The notes: a model not told the origin generated them from the sequence alone. Shown: positions 1 through 10,618, numbered from the stretch's first letter. The stretch is DNA of 10,904 nucleotides from Chloroflexota bacterium (GCA_003491925.1 DNAU01000287.1:1-10904), one strand, 5' to 3'. Numbers and translations: made by a program.

Positions 1-696
1 TCGCGCCAAAACGGGCGCCGCCGCGACAAGGCTCTGCTTGAACGCCAGCCACAGATCGAACACCTGCGCGTTCGGCGGCAGGTGCCGGCAAAGCGAGCCA
101 TGGCCCTCCACCGGGTTGCTGTCCAGCGCGATGTGCCCGACGAGGAAGTGCTTAAACGCCTGAAGCAACGGGCCATCCCAACGCCGAGCGCGCAAAATCG
201 AGCGAAATACTCTTTCGAGTCCGCCATCCTCGTAGGTCGGCAGGCTTAACGCCCTGGTCGCGTCATCGGCGGCGCGCACCTCGCCGAGGTAGGCGCCGCC
301 GATTGTCAGAAGGCGGCGCCGGCGAATCTCGTTGATGGCCTCTAGGTTTAGCGCTCTTCTCATGAATTCATCGTGATCGACTCTCTCGCCCGCGCCCACG
401 ACGCCCAGGCAAGGCGAAAGATTATCGGTGTCGCGCTCGCCGCGATCGAGTTCCTCCAAGTGCTTGTCATCGGGATAGAGGCGACGCGCGATTCCGACGT
501 TTTCGCAAAATTGAACCGAGAAAAAATAATAGGCCCATGCGACGTCGATGAGCTCGTCCCGCGAGAGGGCGCTCCAATTCAGCTCGCATATTTCGTCGAT
601 TACTTGCGCGTAGGGCGCCGTTTCGCGGCTCGCTTCCTGCCGTGGTTCAAGGGGGAACTCGCGGGCCGTCCGGAGCTGTATTCGCGCCGCGCTCAT
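1..696 (-). CDS. Partial hypothetical protein, possibly haem-oxygenase-like fold; C-terminus lost at window edge
   Basis: Reading the minus strand from an ATG at 696-694 gives 232 codons with no stop up to base 1, so the 3' end lies outside the window. An AAAGGAG Shine-Dalgarno sequence sits 7 nt before the ATG. The protein begins MSAARIQLRTAREF. It has helix-like stretches with spaced acidic and His residues: QFCENVGIARRLYPDD (62-77), GERDTDNLSP (86-95), ERVDHDEFM (104-112) and FLVGHIALDSNPVEGHGSL (184-202). The H188/D192/H199 cluster resembles the last metal-binding helix of haem-oxygenase-like proteins such as DUF3050-type or HO-like diiron enzymes; E65, E87 and H108 could be further ligands. 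That assignment is motif-level inference. Codons use more A/T endings (GAA, TAT, TTT, CAA, GTT) than the atp genes, matching only the 5' part of glyA. The gene is divergent from glyA. Confidence 0.75.
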   Translation of the reverse strand, partial: MSAARIQLRTAREFPLEPRQEASRETAPYAQVIDEICELNWSALSRDELIDVAWAYYFFSVQFCENVGIARRLYPDDKHLEELDRGERDTDNLSPCLGVVGAGERVDHDEFMRRALNLEAINEIRRRRLLTIGGAYLGEVRAADDATRALSLPTYEDGGLERVFRSILRARRWDGPLLQAFKHFLVGHIALDSNPVEGHGSLCRHLPPNAQVFDLWLAFKQSLVAAAPVLAR

Positions 697-703
697 GGCG
701 ATA

Positions 704-717
704 CTCCTTTCAAGGAG
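704..717 (-). promoter_or_regulatory. Ribosome binding site within a perfect inverted repeat
   Basis: The bases CTCCTT-TC-AAGGAG form a 14-base perfect inverted repeat. On the minus strand it reads CTCCTTGAAAGGAG, whose right arm is the AAAGGAG Shine-Dalgarno sequence of the gene starting at 696. In RNA it could fold as a 5-bp stem (CTCCT/AGGAG) with a TGAA loop, which would hide the ribosome binding site. The ribosome binding site role is well supported by spacing; the regulatory hairpin is inference. Confidence 0.55.
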
Positions 718-747
718 ATTTAGATTTGATGTTTATCGGTAATAAAA

Positions 748-776
748 TATTTACACGGCGGCTTTTTCAGCGCCAA
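748..776 (-). promoter_or_regulatory. Possible sigma70-type promoter for the minus-strand gene
   Basis: On the minus strand TTGGCG (776-771) is followed after 17 bases by TAAATA (753-748). This gives 4 of 6 and 3 of 6 matches to TTGACA/TATAAT with ideal spacing. It would start transcription about 45 bases before the ATG at 696. The match is weak, but it falls in the most AT-rich spot of the region. Confidence 0.25.
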
Positions 777-957
777 ACGACGAATGCCGTCAACCTTACC
801 TGTTAAGCTCTCTCGTTAACCGATCGACCCGGCGCCCTCGGCGGACGCCGCGTCGCCATGCGCTCTTTTCGTCATGCTTCGACCGTGATAAGCGCTTGGG
901 CCTCACGCTTGCGCGTCGCGGCGGCGGCGCCCCTTTCCGTTCCCGCCCCCTTGGTCT

Positions 958-963
958 AGAGGA
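958..963 (+). promoter_or_regulatory. Ribosome binding site of glyA
   Basis: AGAGGA lies 5 nt before the ATG at 969 and fixes that start. Confidence 0.6.
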
Positions 964-968
964 AAATA

Positions 969-2234
969 ATGAGCCAGTCCGGTTTCTTCACCACCCCGCT
1001 CGCCAGCTCCGATCCCGATCTCGCCAAGGCGATTGAACTCGAACTCGGGCGGCAGCGTCACGAAATCGAGCTGATCGCCTCCGAGAACATTGTTTCGCGC
1101 GCCGTGTTGGAGGCCCAAGGCTCGGTTCTCACCAACAAATATGCCGAAGGCTATCCGGGCAAGCGCTATTACGGCGGCTGCCAGGTGGTCGACCAGGTCG
1201 AGGACCTCTGCCGCAGGCGGGCCAGGGAGCTCTTCGGTGCCGAGCACGCCAATGTGCAGCCGCACTCGGGCTCGCAGGCCAACATGGCCGTCTACGCCTC
1301 GATCCTCCAGCTCGGGGACACGGTGCTCGGCATGGCTCTCGACCAGGGAGGTCACCTCACCCACGGCTCCCCGGTCAACTTCAGCGGCCGTCTCTACCAC
1401 TTCGAGCCGTACTTCGTCTCCGAGACCACCGGCCGGCTGGAGATGGACGAGGTCCGCCGCCGCGCCGAGGAGGTGCGGCCCAAGCTGATCGTCGCCGGCT
1501 ACAGCTCGTACCCCCGGTTCCTCGATTTCGCCGCCTTCCGGGAGGTCGCCGACTCGGTGGGGGCGATGCTGATGGTCGACATGGCCCACTTCGCCGGGCT
1601 GGTGGCGGGCGGCGTGCACCCCTCCCCGGTGCCGTACTCCGACTTCGTGACCTTCACCACCCACAAGACGCTGCGCGGCCCCTGGGGCGGGCTCATCCTC
1701 TGCCGGGCGCAGTACGCCGAGGCCGTCGACAAGGCCGTCTGCCCTGGCATCCAGGGTGGCCCGCTGCTCCATGCCATCGCGGCCAAGGCGGTCATGTTCC
1801 ACCAGTGCGCCCAGCCCGAGTTCCGGGCCTACGCCGCCCAGGTGGTGGCCAACGCCGCCACCCTGGCCGGGGGCCTGGTCGAGCGCGGCTGCGTGCTCAC
1901 CACCGGGGGCACCGACAACCATCTGATGGTCATCGACCTGCGGCCCTTCGGGCTCCGCGGGCGGGCCGTCCAATCGGCCTTCGACGAGGTTGGCATCACC
2001 CTCAATGCCAACGGGTTCCCCGGCCATGGCGGGACCGCGTACAACCCCAACGGGGTCCGGTTGGGGACGCCCGCCGTGACCAGCCGGGGGATGCGCGAGG
2101 CCGAGATGGATCAGATCGCGGGTCTGATCCACCTCATGCTCAGCCGGTTCGAGGACCAGGGGGTGCGGGCCGAGGTCCGCCGCCGGAGCCGTGAGCTCTG
2201 CGGCCGCTTCCCGCTGCCGTACCGGGTGCCGTGA
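969..2234 (+). CDS. glyA: Serine hydroxymethyltransferase (apparently chimeric gene)
   Basis: PLP-dependent cytosolic enzyme that converts serine and tetrahydrofolate to glycine and 5,10-methylene-tetrahydrofolate, the main entry to one-carbon metabolism. The protein has 421 residues, normal for bacterial GlyA. Visible motifs are IELIASENIVSRAV (33-46), NKYAEGYPGKRYYGGC (56-71), the PLP-lysine motif TTHKTLRGPWGG with K233, and GTPAVTSRG with R373, the expected substrate-carboxylate arginine. Trp239 stands where most family members have Arg (GPRGG). The start is fixed by AGAGGA at 958-963. Codons 1-67 have 17 A/T-ending codons and an alphaproteobacterial-like sequence; codons 68-134 have 5 and match the high-GC style of everything downstream. 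The stop overlaps the next gene's GTG (GTGA), suggesting translational coupling. Function is very secure; whether this exact hybrid exists in one cell is doubtful. Confidence 0.93.
   Translation: MSQSGFFTTPLASSDPDLAKAIELELGRQRHEIELIASENIVSRAVLEAQGSVLTNKYAEGYPGKRYYGGCQVVDQVEDLCRRRARELFGAEHANVQPHSGSQANMAVYASILQLGDTVLGMALDQGGHLTHGSPVNFSGRLYHFEPYFVSETTGRLEMDEVRRRAEEVRPKLIVAGYSSYPRFLDFAAFREVADSVGAMLMVDMAHFAGLVAGGVHPSPVPYSDFVTFTTHKTLRGPWGGLILCRAQYAEAVDKAVCPGIQGGPLLHAIAAKAVMFHQCAQPEFRAYAAQVVANAATLAGGLVERGCVLTTGGTDNHLMVIDLRPFGLRGRAVQSAFDEVGITLNANGFPGHGGTAYNPNGVRLGTPAVTSRGMREAEMDQIAGLIHLMLSRFEDQGVRAEVRRRSRELCGRFPLPYRVP
1129..1190. other. Probable composition junction inside glyA (assembly chimera or recombination point)
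   Basis: The switch from A/T-tolerant codons (AAA, TAT, GAA, TAT, TAT up to base 1169) to almost purely G/C-ending codons happens here. It falls exactly in the highly conserved SHMT block NKYAEGYPGKRYYGGC, where two unrelated glyA genes can share long exact matches. Everything to the left, including the divergent gene, has one style; everything to the right has the other. The exact breakpoint cannot be fixed from one sequence. Confidence 0.6.
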
Positions 2235-3382
2235 CCCCCGGGTCGGCCTGGCTCAGCGCCCTTCCACCCTTCCTGTTGGCGGCGGCGGTCTGCGCCGCGG
2301 CGGTCCCCCTCTCGATGCTGCTGGCCCGGCGCGTCGGCGCGGTCGCCCAGCCCGATGCGGAGCGCCACCTCCACGCGATGCCCACCCCCCGGCTCGGTGG
2401 TCTGGCCATGCTCCTCGGCTACGTGGTGGCGGTGACGGTCTTCGGTGGCCACATCCAGTCCCGCTGGCCCCTCCTGGCGGTGGCGGGGGGCGTGACCCTG
2501 GTGATGGCGGCCGACGACATCCTCGACCTCGCCTGGTGGCAGAAGCTGGTCGTGGTGCTCGGCGCTGGGGTTGCCTTCGTCGCCCTCGGGATCAGCATCA
2601 CCTCGATCGACCTCCCCGGGATCGGCATGGTCAACCTCGGACTGCTGGCCTTGCCGCTCACCGTGCTCTGGGTCGCCGGCATGCAGGTGTCGGTCAACTT
2701 CATGGACGGCTCCGACGGGGTCGCCGCCGGGGTGGTGGCGATCGTCGCCATGGTGGCGATGCTGGCCGCCATCAACCGGATCGTGGTCCCCGGGGACCTC
2801 CAGTCGGGCGTGGTGATACTCAGCGCGGCCCTGATGGGGGTTTGCGCCGGGTTCCTGGTCTTCAACCTCCCCCCGGCCCGGACCTTCATGGGCGACACCG
2901 GGAGCCACTTCCTCGGGGTGGTGCTGGCCGCGATCACCATCGTGGGCATCGCCAAGGTGGCGGTCGGTCTCTCCATCCTGGTGCCGCTGATCGCCCTCGG
3001 CCTGCCCATCAGCGACACCGCCTGGGCGATCGTGCGCCGGCGGCGGGCGGGGCTCAGCCCCACCACCCCCGACGCCGGCCACCTCCACCACCGGCTGCAG
3101 GCGCGGGGGATGACGCCGATGGAGACGGCGCTCACCTTCTACTTCACGACCGGGGTGCTCGGCTGTCTGGGGCTCGCCATCTTCGGCCATCGCACCATCC
3201 TCGACGTCGCCATCGGGCTCTGCGCGCTCGGGTTGGTGACGACCTTCTGGCGCAATCGACGCCGCCTGCAGCGGACCCGGCGCAGCGAGGCGTCGCTCTC
3301 CTGCGACGCGGACCCCCGGGTGGCGCTCACCGGTCGGGGGACGGTCCGCGAGCCGAGCGGAGGTCCGAGCGACCGCGACTGA
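2231..3382 (+). CDS. wecA: WecA/TagO/MraY-family polyprenyl-phosphate sugar-1-phosphate transferase
   Basis: Integral membrane enzyme that moves a sugar-1-phosphate, usually GlcNAc-1-P, from its UDP donor onto undecaprenyl (or decaprenyl) phosphate, the first step in making cell-envelope glycopolymers. The 383-residue protein has the family motifs in order: PDAERHLHAMPTPRLGG (41-57), the Mg-binding DDILDL (95-100), NFMDGSDGVAAG (156-167), FNLPPARTFMGDTGS (211-225) and the HLHHRL loop (284-289), separated by many hydrophobic helices. HxHHR favours WecA/TagO over MraY. Residues 341-383 are a polar, Arg-rich tail, probably cytoplasmic and poorly conserved. It starts with GTG inside the glyA stop (GTGA, 4-base overlap), so it is probably co-translated with glyA. 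Similar genes lie just before atp operons in actinobacteria such as Mycobacterium tuberculosis. The sugar substrate is not certain. Confidence 0.88.
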   Translation: MTPGSAWLSALPPFLLAAAVCAAAVPLSMLLARRVGAVAQPDAERHLHAMPTPRLGGLAMLLGYVVAVTVFGGHIQSRWPLLAVAGGVTLVMAADDILDLAWWQKLVVVLGAGVAFVALGISITSIDLPGIGMVNLGLLALPLTVLWVAGMQVSVNFMDGSDGVAAGVVAIVAMVAMLAAINRIVVPGDLQSGVVILSAALMGVCAGFLVFNLPPARTFMGDTGSHFLGVVLAAITIVGIAKVAVGLSILVPLIALGLPISDTAWAIVRRRRAGLSPTTPDAGHLHHRLQARGMTPMETALTFYFTTGVLGCLGLAIFGHRTILDVAIGLCALGLVTTFWRNRRRLQRTRRSEASLSCDADPRVALTGRGTVREPSGGPSDRD

Positions 3383-3547
3383 CCCCGGACAGGCGTTCGT
3401 TCCCACCCGCTCCGCCGGATGCCCGCGCACCTCGGGTGACCACCGGCTCTGGTGAAAACTGGCGAAGAGGCCTGTAGTCTGATGCCCATGGGACCGGTCG
3501 ACTGGGGCACGGCGCGGCCAGGAGTCCCCCTGTGCTAAGTTGCGGCC
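3383..3547 (+). other. Intergenic region upstream of the ATP synthase operon
   Basis: This is the only gap over 30 bases between glyA and atpC, so it is the likeliest place for the atp operon promoter. I see no U-tailed hairpin that would end glyA-wecA transcription, so read-through is possible. An AGGAG at 3520-3524 is too far (23 nt) from the GTG at 3548 to act as its ribosome binding site. Confidence 0.5.
3452..3480 (+). promoter_or_regulatory. Possible promoter of the atp operon
   Basis: GTGAAA (3452-3457) and TAGTCT (3475-3480) are separated by 17 bases and lie in a locally less GC-rich patch. Each matches the sigma70 consensus only partly. An alternative -10-like TAAGTT at 3536-3541 lies 6 bases before the GTG at 3548 and could give a leaderless mRNA, but it has no clear -35 partner. 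Confidence 0.25.
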
Positions 3548-3847
3548 GTGCTCGCCTACCAGAGCGGGGCCGGGCTGGAAAACGGCTTCGCGGTGACGAC
3601 GGCAAGCTCTTCGGGCCGTGCCGTCGCGCCTGCCGTCATGCCCGCTGACCCCGACCGCGGCCTCTCCGGGACCCAGCTGATCGGCCTCGGGGTCTATCTC
3701 GCCGTGGCCTTCGTCGTCCCGCTCATCGCCGGGCTGCTGGTCGACCAGCTGGCCCACACGAGCCCTGCCGGTCTCCTGCTCGGGCTCCTGGTCGGGATCG
3801 CCGCCGCCGGCTTCGGTCTCCGGGCGCAGCTGCGGAGGTACCTCTGA
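3548..3847 (+). CDS. atpZ: AtpZ-like small F1Fo ATPase accessory membrane protein
   Basis: A 99-residue protein with two predicted membrane helices, about 44-66 (IGLGVYLAVAFVVPLIAGLLV) and 73-92, separated by a short DQLAHTSP turn. This layout, Gly-rich helix, Asp-containing turn and second helix, is typical of the AtpZ/AtpI-related family that precedes atp operons. Family members are linked to assembly of the c-ring and to Mg/Ca handling; the role here is inferred from family and position. The chosen GTG has no good Shine-Dalgarno, and the first ~30 residues look unconserved. In-frame GTG at 3593 or ATG at 3638 are alternative starts and would keep both helices. The stop shares one base with the atpI ATG (TGATG). 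Confidence 0.7.
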   Translation: MLAYQSGAGLENGFAVTTASSSGRAVAPAVMPADPDRGLSGTQLIGLGVYLAVAFVVPLIAGLLVDQLAHTSPAGLLLGLLVGIAAAGFGLRAQLRRYL

Positions 3848-4230
3848 TGCTGCCCGGCGCGCTGACGCCGGCGGCCGGCGTCACCAGCGCCCCGCGCCAC
3901 GCGCTCAACGTCACCGTGGTGGCCTGCGCGGGGATGGCGGTGGTGGCCCTGGTGGTGGCCGCGGCCCTCGGCCAGACGCTCGCCGGCGTGGCCCTGGCGC
4001 TGGGCCTGATGCTCGGCGCCGGCAATGGGTTCCTGGCGGTCCGGCTACTCGGCCTCGGGGTCGCCTTCGCGGCGACCAGCCTGCTGCGGCTGCTCATCCT
4101 CACCATGCTCGCCATCGCCAGCGGCTTCGTGCTCGGCTGGGACCGGGCGATCCTGGTCGCGGCGGGCATGGCGGTGGCCCAGCTCGTCCTCTCCGGCGCC
4201 TCCCTCCGTGAGGTGCTGCGAGCCCGATGA
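3847..4230 (+). CDS. atpI: ATP synthase subunit I (AtpI), Fo assembly factor
   Basis: A 127-residue, very hydrophobic protein with about four membrane segments near 19-41, 43-65, 71-97 and 99-121. The segment LGLMLGAGNGFLAVRLLG (52-69) resembles the Gly-rich, Asn-containing part of AtpI proteins. AtpI assists c-ring assembly in several bacteria and is not part of the finished enzyme. Sequence conservation in the family is low, so the call rests on size, topology and position between an AtpZ-like gene and atpB. The start overlaps the upstream stop by one base and the stop overlaps the atpB ATG (ATGA), a coupled arrangement. Confidence 0.7.
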   Translation: MLPGALTPAAGVTSAPRHALNVTVVACAGMAVVALVVAAALGQTLAGVALALGLMLGAGNGFLAVRLLGLGVAFAATSLLRLLILTMLAIASGFVLGWDRAILVAAGMAVAQLVLSGASLREVLRAR

Positions 4231-5027
4231 CCATCCCGATGGCCGGCCTGCTCCTCGCCGACGCCGCGCCCGGCACCCACCCCACCATCAGCGTCTGCGG
4301 CGGCGGAGGCTTCCTCTGCACCTACGACCTCGACACCCTGATCTCGTCGGGGATCGCGATCGCGGTCACCCTGGCCATCGGGCTGATCCTGGTGCGCACG
4401 CTGCGGAGCGGCAAGCCGGGACGGCTCCAGATGGTGTTCGAGCTGCTCCTCAGCTACGTGAGGAACCTGGTGAAGGAGACCGTGGGCGCCGATGCGCCCG
4501 CCTTCATCCTGCCCCTGGCGGCCACCATCGGCTTCTTCATCCTGGTCGCCAACTGGCTCGACTTCTTCCCCCTCCAGCAACCCGTCGAGCCGGCCAACGC
4601 TGACCTCAACCTGCCGCTCGCGATGGGCCTGGTCGTCTTCATCCTGAGCCAGGCCTACGCCGTCCGGGTGCGCGGCGTGGGCGGTTACTTCCGCCACTAC
4701 CTGCGCGCCCCCTTCCCTCCCCTCACCGTGATCGAGGAGGTGGTCAAGCCCATCACCCTGGCCCTCCGACTTTTCGGCAACATCTTCGCCGGGGTGGTGA
4801 TGGTCTACCTGCTGGGATCGCTGTTCGAGGCCTGGGCGGGGGCCTCGGTGCTCACCTCTGCTCTCTCGCCGCTCGCGATCATCGGCATGACCGTCTGGAA
4901 GCTGTTCGACGTCCTCTTCATCGGCAGCATCCAGGCCTTCATCTTCATGCTGCTCACGATCATCTACTTCGGCCAGGCCCGCGAGGGGGTCGGAGAGGAG
5001 GGCTATGAGGCCCGCAGCCCCGCCTAA
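4227..5027 (+). CDS. atpB: ATP synthase Fo subunit a
   Basis: Membrane subunit that forms the two proton half-channels against the c-ring. The 266-residue length is normal. The essential arginine is R181 in KPITLALRLFGNIFAG (174-189), equivalent to aR210 of E. coli. The last helices carry IQAFIFMLLTIIYFGQA with the conserved Q236. At the E. coli E219 position there is Val190, and an acidic D228 lies in WKLFDVLFIGSIQ where E. coli has His245 or other species Glu, though it aligns one residue early when Q236 is matched. The N-terminal segment, expected outside, holds two cysteines (C24, C31) around a Gly-rich loop. It overlaps atpI by 4 bases; the next gene starts 15 bases after its stop. Confidence 0.96.
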   Translation: MTIPMAGLLLADAAPGTHPTISVCGGGGFLCTYDLDTLISSGIAIAVTLAIGLILVRTLRSGKPGRLQMVFELLLSYVRNLVKETVGADAPAFILPLAATIGFFILVANWLDFFPLQQPVEPANADLNLPLAMGLVVFILSQAYAVRVRGVGGYFRHYLRAPFPPLTVIEEVVKPITLALRLFGNIFAGVVMVYLLGSLFEAWAGASVLTSALSPLAIIGMTVWKLFDVLFIGSIQAFIFMLLTIIYFGQAREGVGEEGYEARSPA

Positions 5028-5042
5028 AGCACCACAGGAGAG

Positions 5043-5330
5043 ATGGACCCGATGCCACTGCTAGCCACCGCTGTGAGCGCCCACTCGATCATTCTGGCCG
5101 GGGCGCTGATCGCTGCCGGTCTGGCCCTCGGCGGGGGCGCCATCGGCGCCGCCATCGGTGACGGGCTGGCCGGCAACGCAACCATCCAGGGGACCGCCCG
5201 CCAACCTGAGGCCCAGGGCCGCCTCACCGTCATCATGTTCCTCATCGTCGGCCTGGTCGAGGCGATGTACTTCATCAACCTCGTGCTCGGCTTCTTCTTC
5301 ATCGTCAGCTTCGGCACGCAGACGAAGTAG
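5043..5330 (+). CDS. atpE: ATP synthase Fo subunit c (proteolipid, rotor ring)
   Basis: A two-helix hairpin protein of 95 residues whose copies form the rotating ring. Helix 1 has the Gly-rich packing motif [12 protein letters not shown] (30-41), the polar loop is RQPEAQGRL, and helix 2 carries the ion-binding carboxylate E73 in [11 protein letters not shown]. The Na+-type pattern (Gln in helix 1 and Ser/Thr after the Glu) is absent, so proton coupling is expected. The sequence closely follows the actinobacterial form. M75 sits at the place of Ala63 in M. tuberculosis AtpE, a bedaquiline contact. Start choice is uncertain: ATG at 5043 lies only 2 nt after AGGAG (5036-5040), while ATG at 5052 lies 11 nt after it; the product would be 95 or 92 residues. 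Confidence 0.95.
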   Translation: MDPMPLLATAVSAHSIILAGALIAAGLALGGGAIGAAIGDGLAGNATIQGTARQPEAQGRLTVIMFLIVGLVEAMYFINLVLGFFFIVSFGTQTK

Positions 5331-5339
5331 CCACCCGTG

Positions 5340-5846
5340 ATGATTGCCAGCGCCGGGCTTCTGTCCGCGAACGGCACCCTGATCGCCGAGGCGGTCGCCT
5401 TCCTGCTGATGGTGGGCATCCTCTGGCGCTGGGTCTATCCGCGGGTCATCCAGATGGCCGAGCAGCGGGAGAGGGCGATCGAGGCGGGGCTGCAGCAGGC
5501 CCAGGAGGCCGAGAAGCGGCTGGCCGACGTCCGGGTCCAGGTGGAGGAGCTCCTCGAGGACGCCCGCACCCAGGCCCGTGAGATCGCCGACCGCGCCCAT
5601 CGGTCGGCGGCCGCCGAGGCCGAGCTCACCCGGGCCACCGCCCGGCACGAGGCCAAGCTCTTCGCCGAGCAGGCGCGCACCGACATCGCCGCCGAGCGCG
5701 AGCGGGCGCTGCGCGAGCTGCGCACCCAGGTCGGCGCCCTGGTGGTCGCCGCGGCGGCCCGGGTGCTCGGGGACGCGATGGACGCCGAGACCCACCGCAA
5801 GCTGATCGACCGCTCCCTCCAGTCGCTGGAGGAGCCACCCCGATGA
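5340..5846 (+). CDS. atpF: ATP synthase Fo subunit b (peripheral stalk)
   Basis: The subunit anchors F1 to the membrane as part of the stator. The protein (168 residues from the ATG at 5340; a GTG at 5337 would add one) has one N-terminal membrane helix (about 11-31, IAEAVAFLLMVGILWRWVYPR), then a long charged alpha-helical stretch rich in Glu, Ala and Arg typical of the b-dimer coiled coil. It ends with LVVAAAARVLGDAMDAETHRKLIDRSL, the usual delta-binding end. No Shine-Dalgarno is visible; it begins 9 bases after the atpE stop, so coupling is likely. The b and delta genes are separate, unlike the b-delta fusion of mycobacteria. Confidence 0.93.
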   Translation: MIASAGLLSANGTLIAEAVAFLLMVGILWRWVYPRVIQMAEQRERAIEAGLQQAQEAEKRLADVRVQVEELLEDARTQAREIADRAHRSAAAEAELTRATARHEAKLFAEQARTDIAAERERALRELRTQVGALVVAAAARVLGDAMDAETHRKLIDRSLQSLEEPPR

Positions 5847-5868
5847 CGGCGCCCCGAGGGTTGCGCTG

Positions 5869-6393
5869 ATGGCCTCCGCGCTCGCCCGCCGCTACGCGGA
5901 GGCCTGCTACGACGTGGCCCGGGAGCGGGTCGGTGTCGAGCCGATCGGCGCCGACCTGGAGCGGGCCCGCGAGATCCTCGGTGACCCCCGGGTGCGGGCG
6001 GTGATGGCCAATCCGCGGGTGACCATCGCCGAACGGAGCAGCGCCCTGGCCGGCCTGCTGACCGGGCTCGTCGCCCCGGCTCGCAACCTGGTCATGCTCC
6101 TCGTCACCCACGGCCGCTTCCGGCTCCTGGACGAGGTGGTCGAGGAATACGGCCGCCTGGTCGACGAGGCGAGCGGCGTGCTCCGGATCGTGGCGAGGTC
6201 GGCGGTGCCCCTCGACCGGGACGCCTCGCGGCGGATCGAGGGCGTGCTCGCGGTCCGGTTCGGACGGGCGGTGCGGCTCGAGGCGGTCCACGACCCCGAG
6301 ATCATCGGCGGACTGGTGATCGGGATTGGCGATCGGGTCATCGACGACAGCGTCCGCAGCCATCTTCAGCAGCTCCAGGCCGCCACGGCCTGA
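5869..6393 (+). CDS. atpH: ATP synthase F1 subunit delta
   Basis: Stator protein at the top of F1 that joins the alpha3beta3 head to the b subunits. The 174-residue length is normal for a stand-alone delta. The N-terminus [19 protein letters not shown] is the classic OSCP/delta start, the middle has [22 protein letters not shown] (90-111), and the C-terminus has [21 protein letters not shown] (141-161), the conserved GG..I...D..iD pattern. A GAGGG at 5856-5860 lies 8 nt before the ATG. The gene follows atpF after 22 bases, so it is not fused to b. Confidence 0.94.
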   Translation: MASALARRYAEACYDVARERVGVEPIGADLERAREILGDPRVRAVMANPRVTIAERSSALAGLLTGLVAPARNLVMLLVTHGRFRLLDEVVEEYGRLVDEASGVLRIVARSAVPLDRDASRRIEGVLAVRFGRAVRLEAVHDPEIIGGLVIGIGDRVIDDSVRSHLQQLQAATA

Positions 6394-6419
6394 TCGGAGG
6401 TCAGGGACAGACTTCAGCC

Positions 6420-7940
<1,521 letters not shown>

Positions 7941-7953
7941 TGGTGGCGCACTG

Positions 7954-10617
<2,664 letters not shown>

Positions 10618-10618
<1 letters not shown>

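Larger units (their letters stand above)
697..968. other. Divergent intergenic region between the minus-strand gene and glyA
   Basis: This 272-base stretch is the most AT-rich part of the window around 720-760. It must hold start signals for both divergent genes. On the minus strand I see a weak promoter-like pair and a Shine-Dalgarno hairpin, listed separately. On the plus strand I see no convincing -35/-10 pair for glyA. A small GTTAA-N9-TTAAC inverted repeat lies at 802-820. No riboswitch, tRNA or terminator structure was recognised. Confidence 0.6.

Noticed and set aside
373..723. A 116-codon plus-strand open frame opposite the partial minus-strand gene
   Set aside because: The minus strand has a longer frame open to the edge, a good Shine-Dalgarno and plausible motifs; the plus frame is its antisense shadow.
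803..820. TTAA...TTAAC resembling an alphaproteobacterial CtrA site
   Set aside because: The spacing between the TTAA halves is 9 bases rather than the usual 6-7, so it does not fit the motif.
858..959. A 33-codon ORF ending just before glyA as a possible leader peptide
   Set aside because: No Shine-Dalgarno, no informative run of one amino acid, and no attenuator structure; likely chance.
3482..3538. An 18-codon ORF (MPMGPVDWGTARPGVPLC) upstream of the atpZ-like gene
   Set aside because: No ribosome site and unremarkable sequence; too short to support alone.
903..3757. Long minus-strand open frames (903-2132 and 2111-3757)
   Set aside because: They lie opposite glyA and the wecA-like gene, are rich in Gly/Pro/His/Arg as expected for antisense of GC-rich genes, and have no recognisable domains.
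5043..5330. Sodium-coupled ATP synthase
   Set aside because: The c subunit has Asp where the Na+ type has Gln in helix 1 and Ala-Met after the Glu instead of Ser/Thr, so proton coupling is expected.
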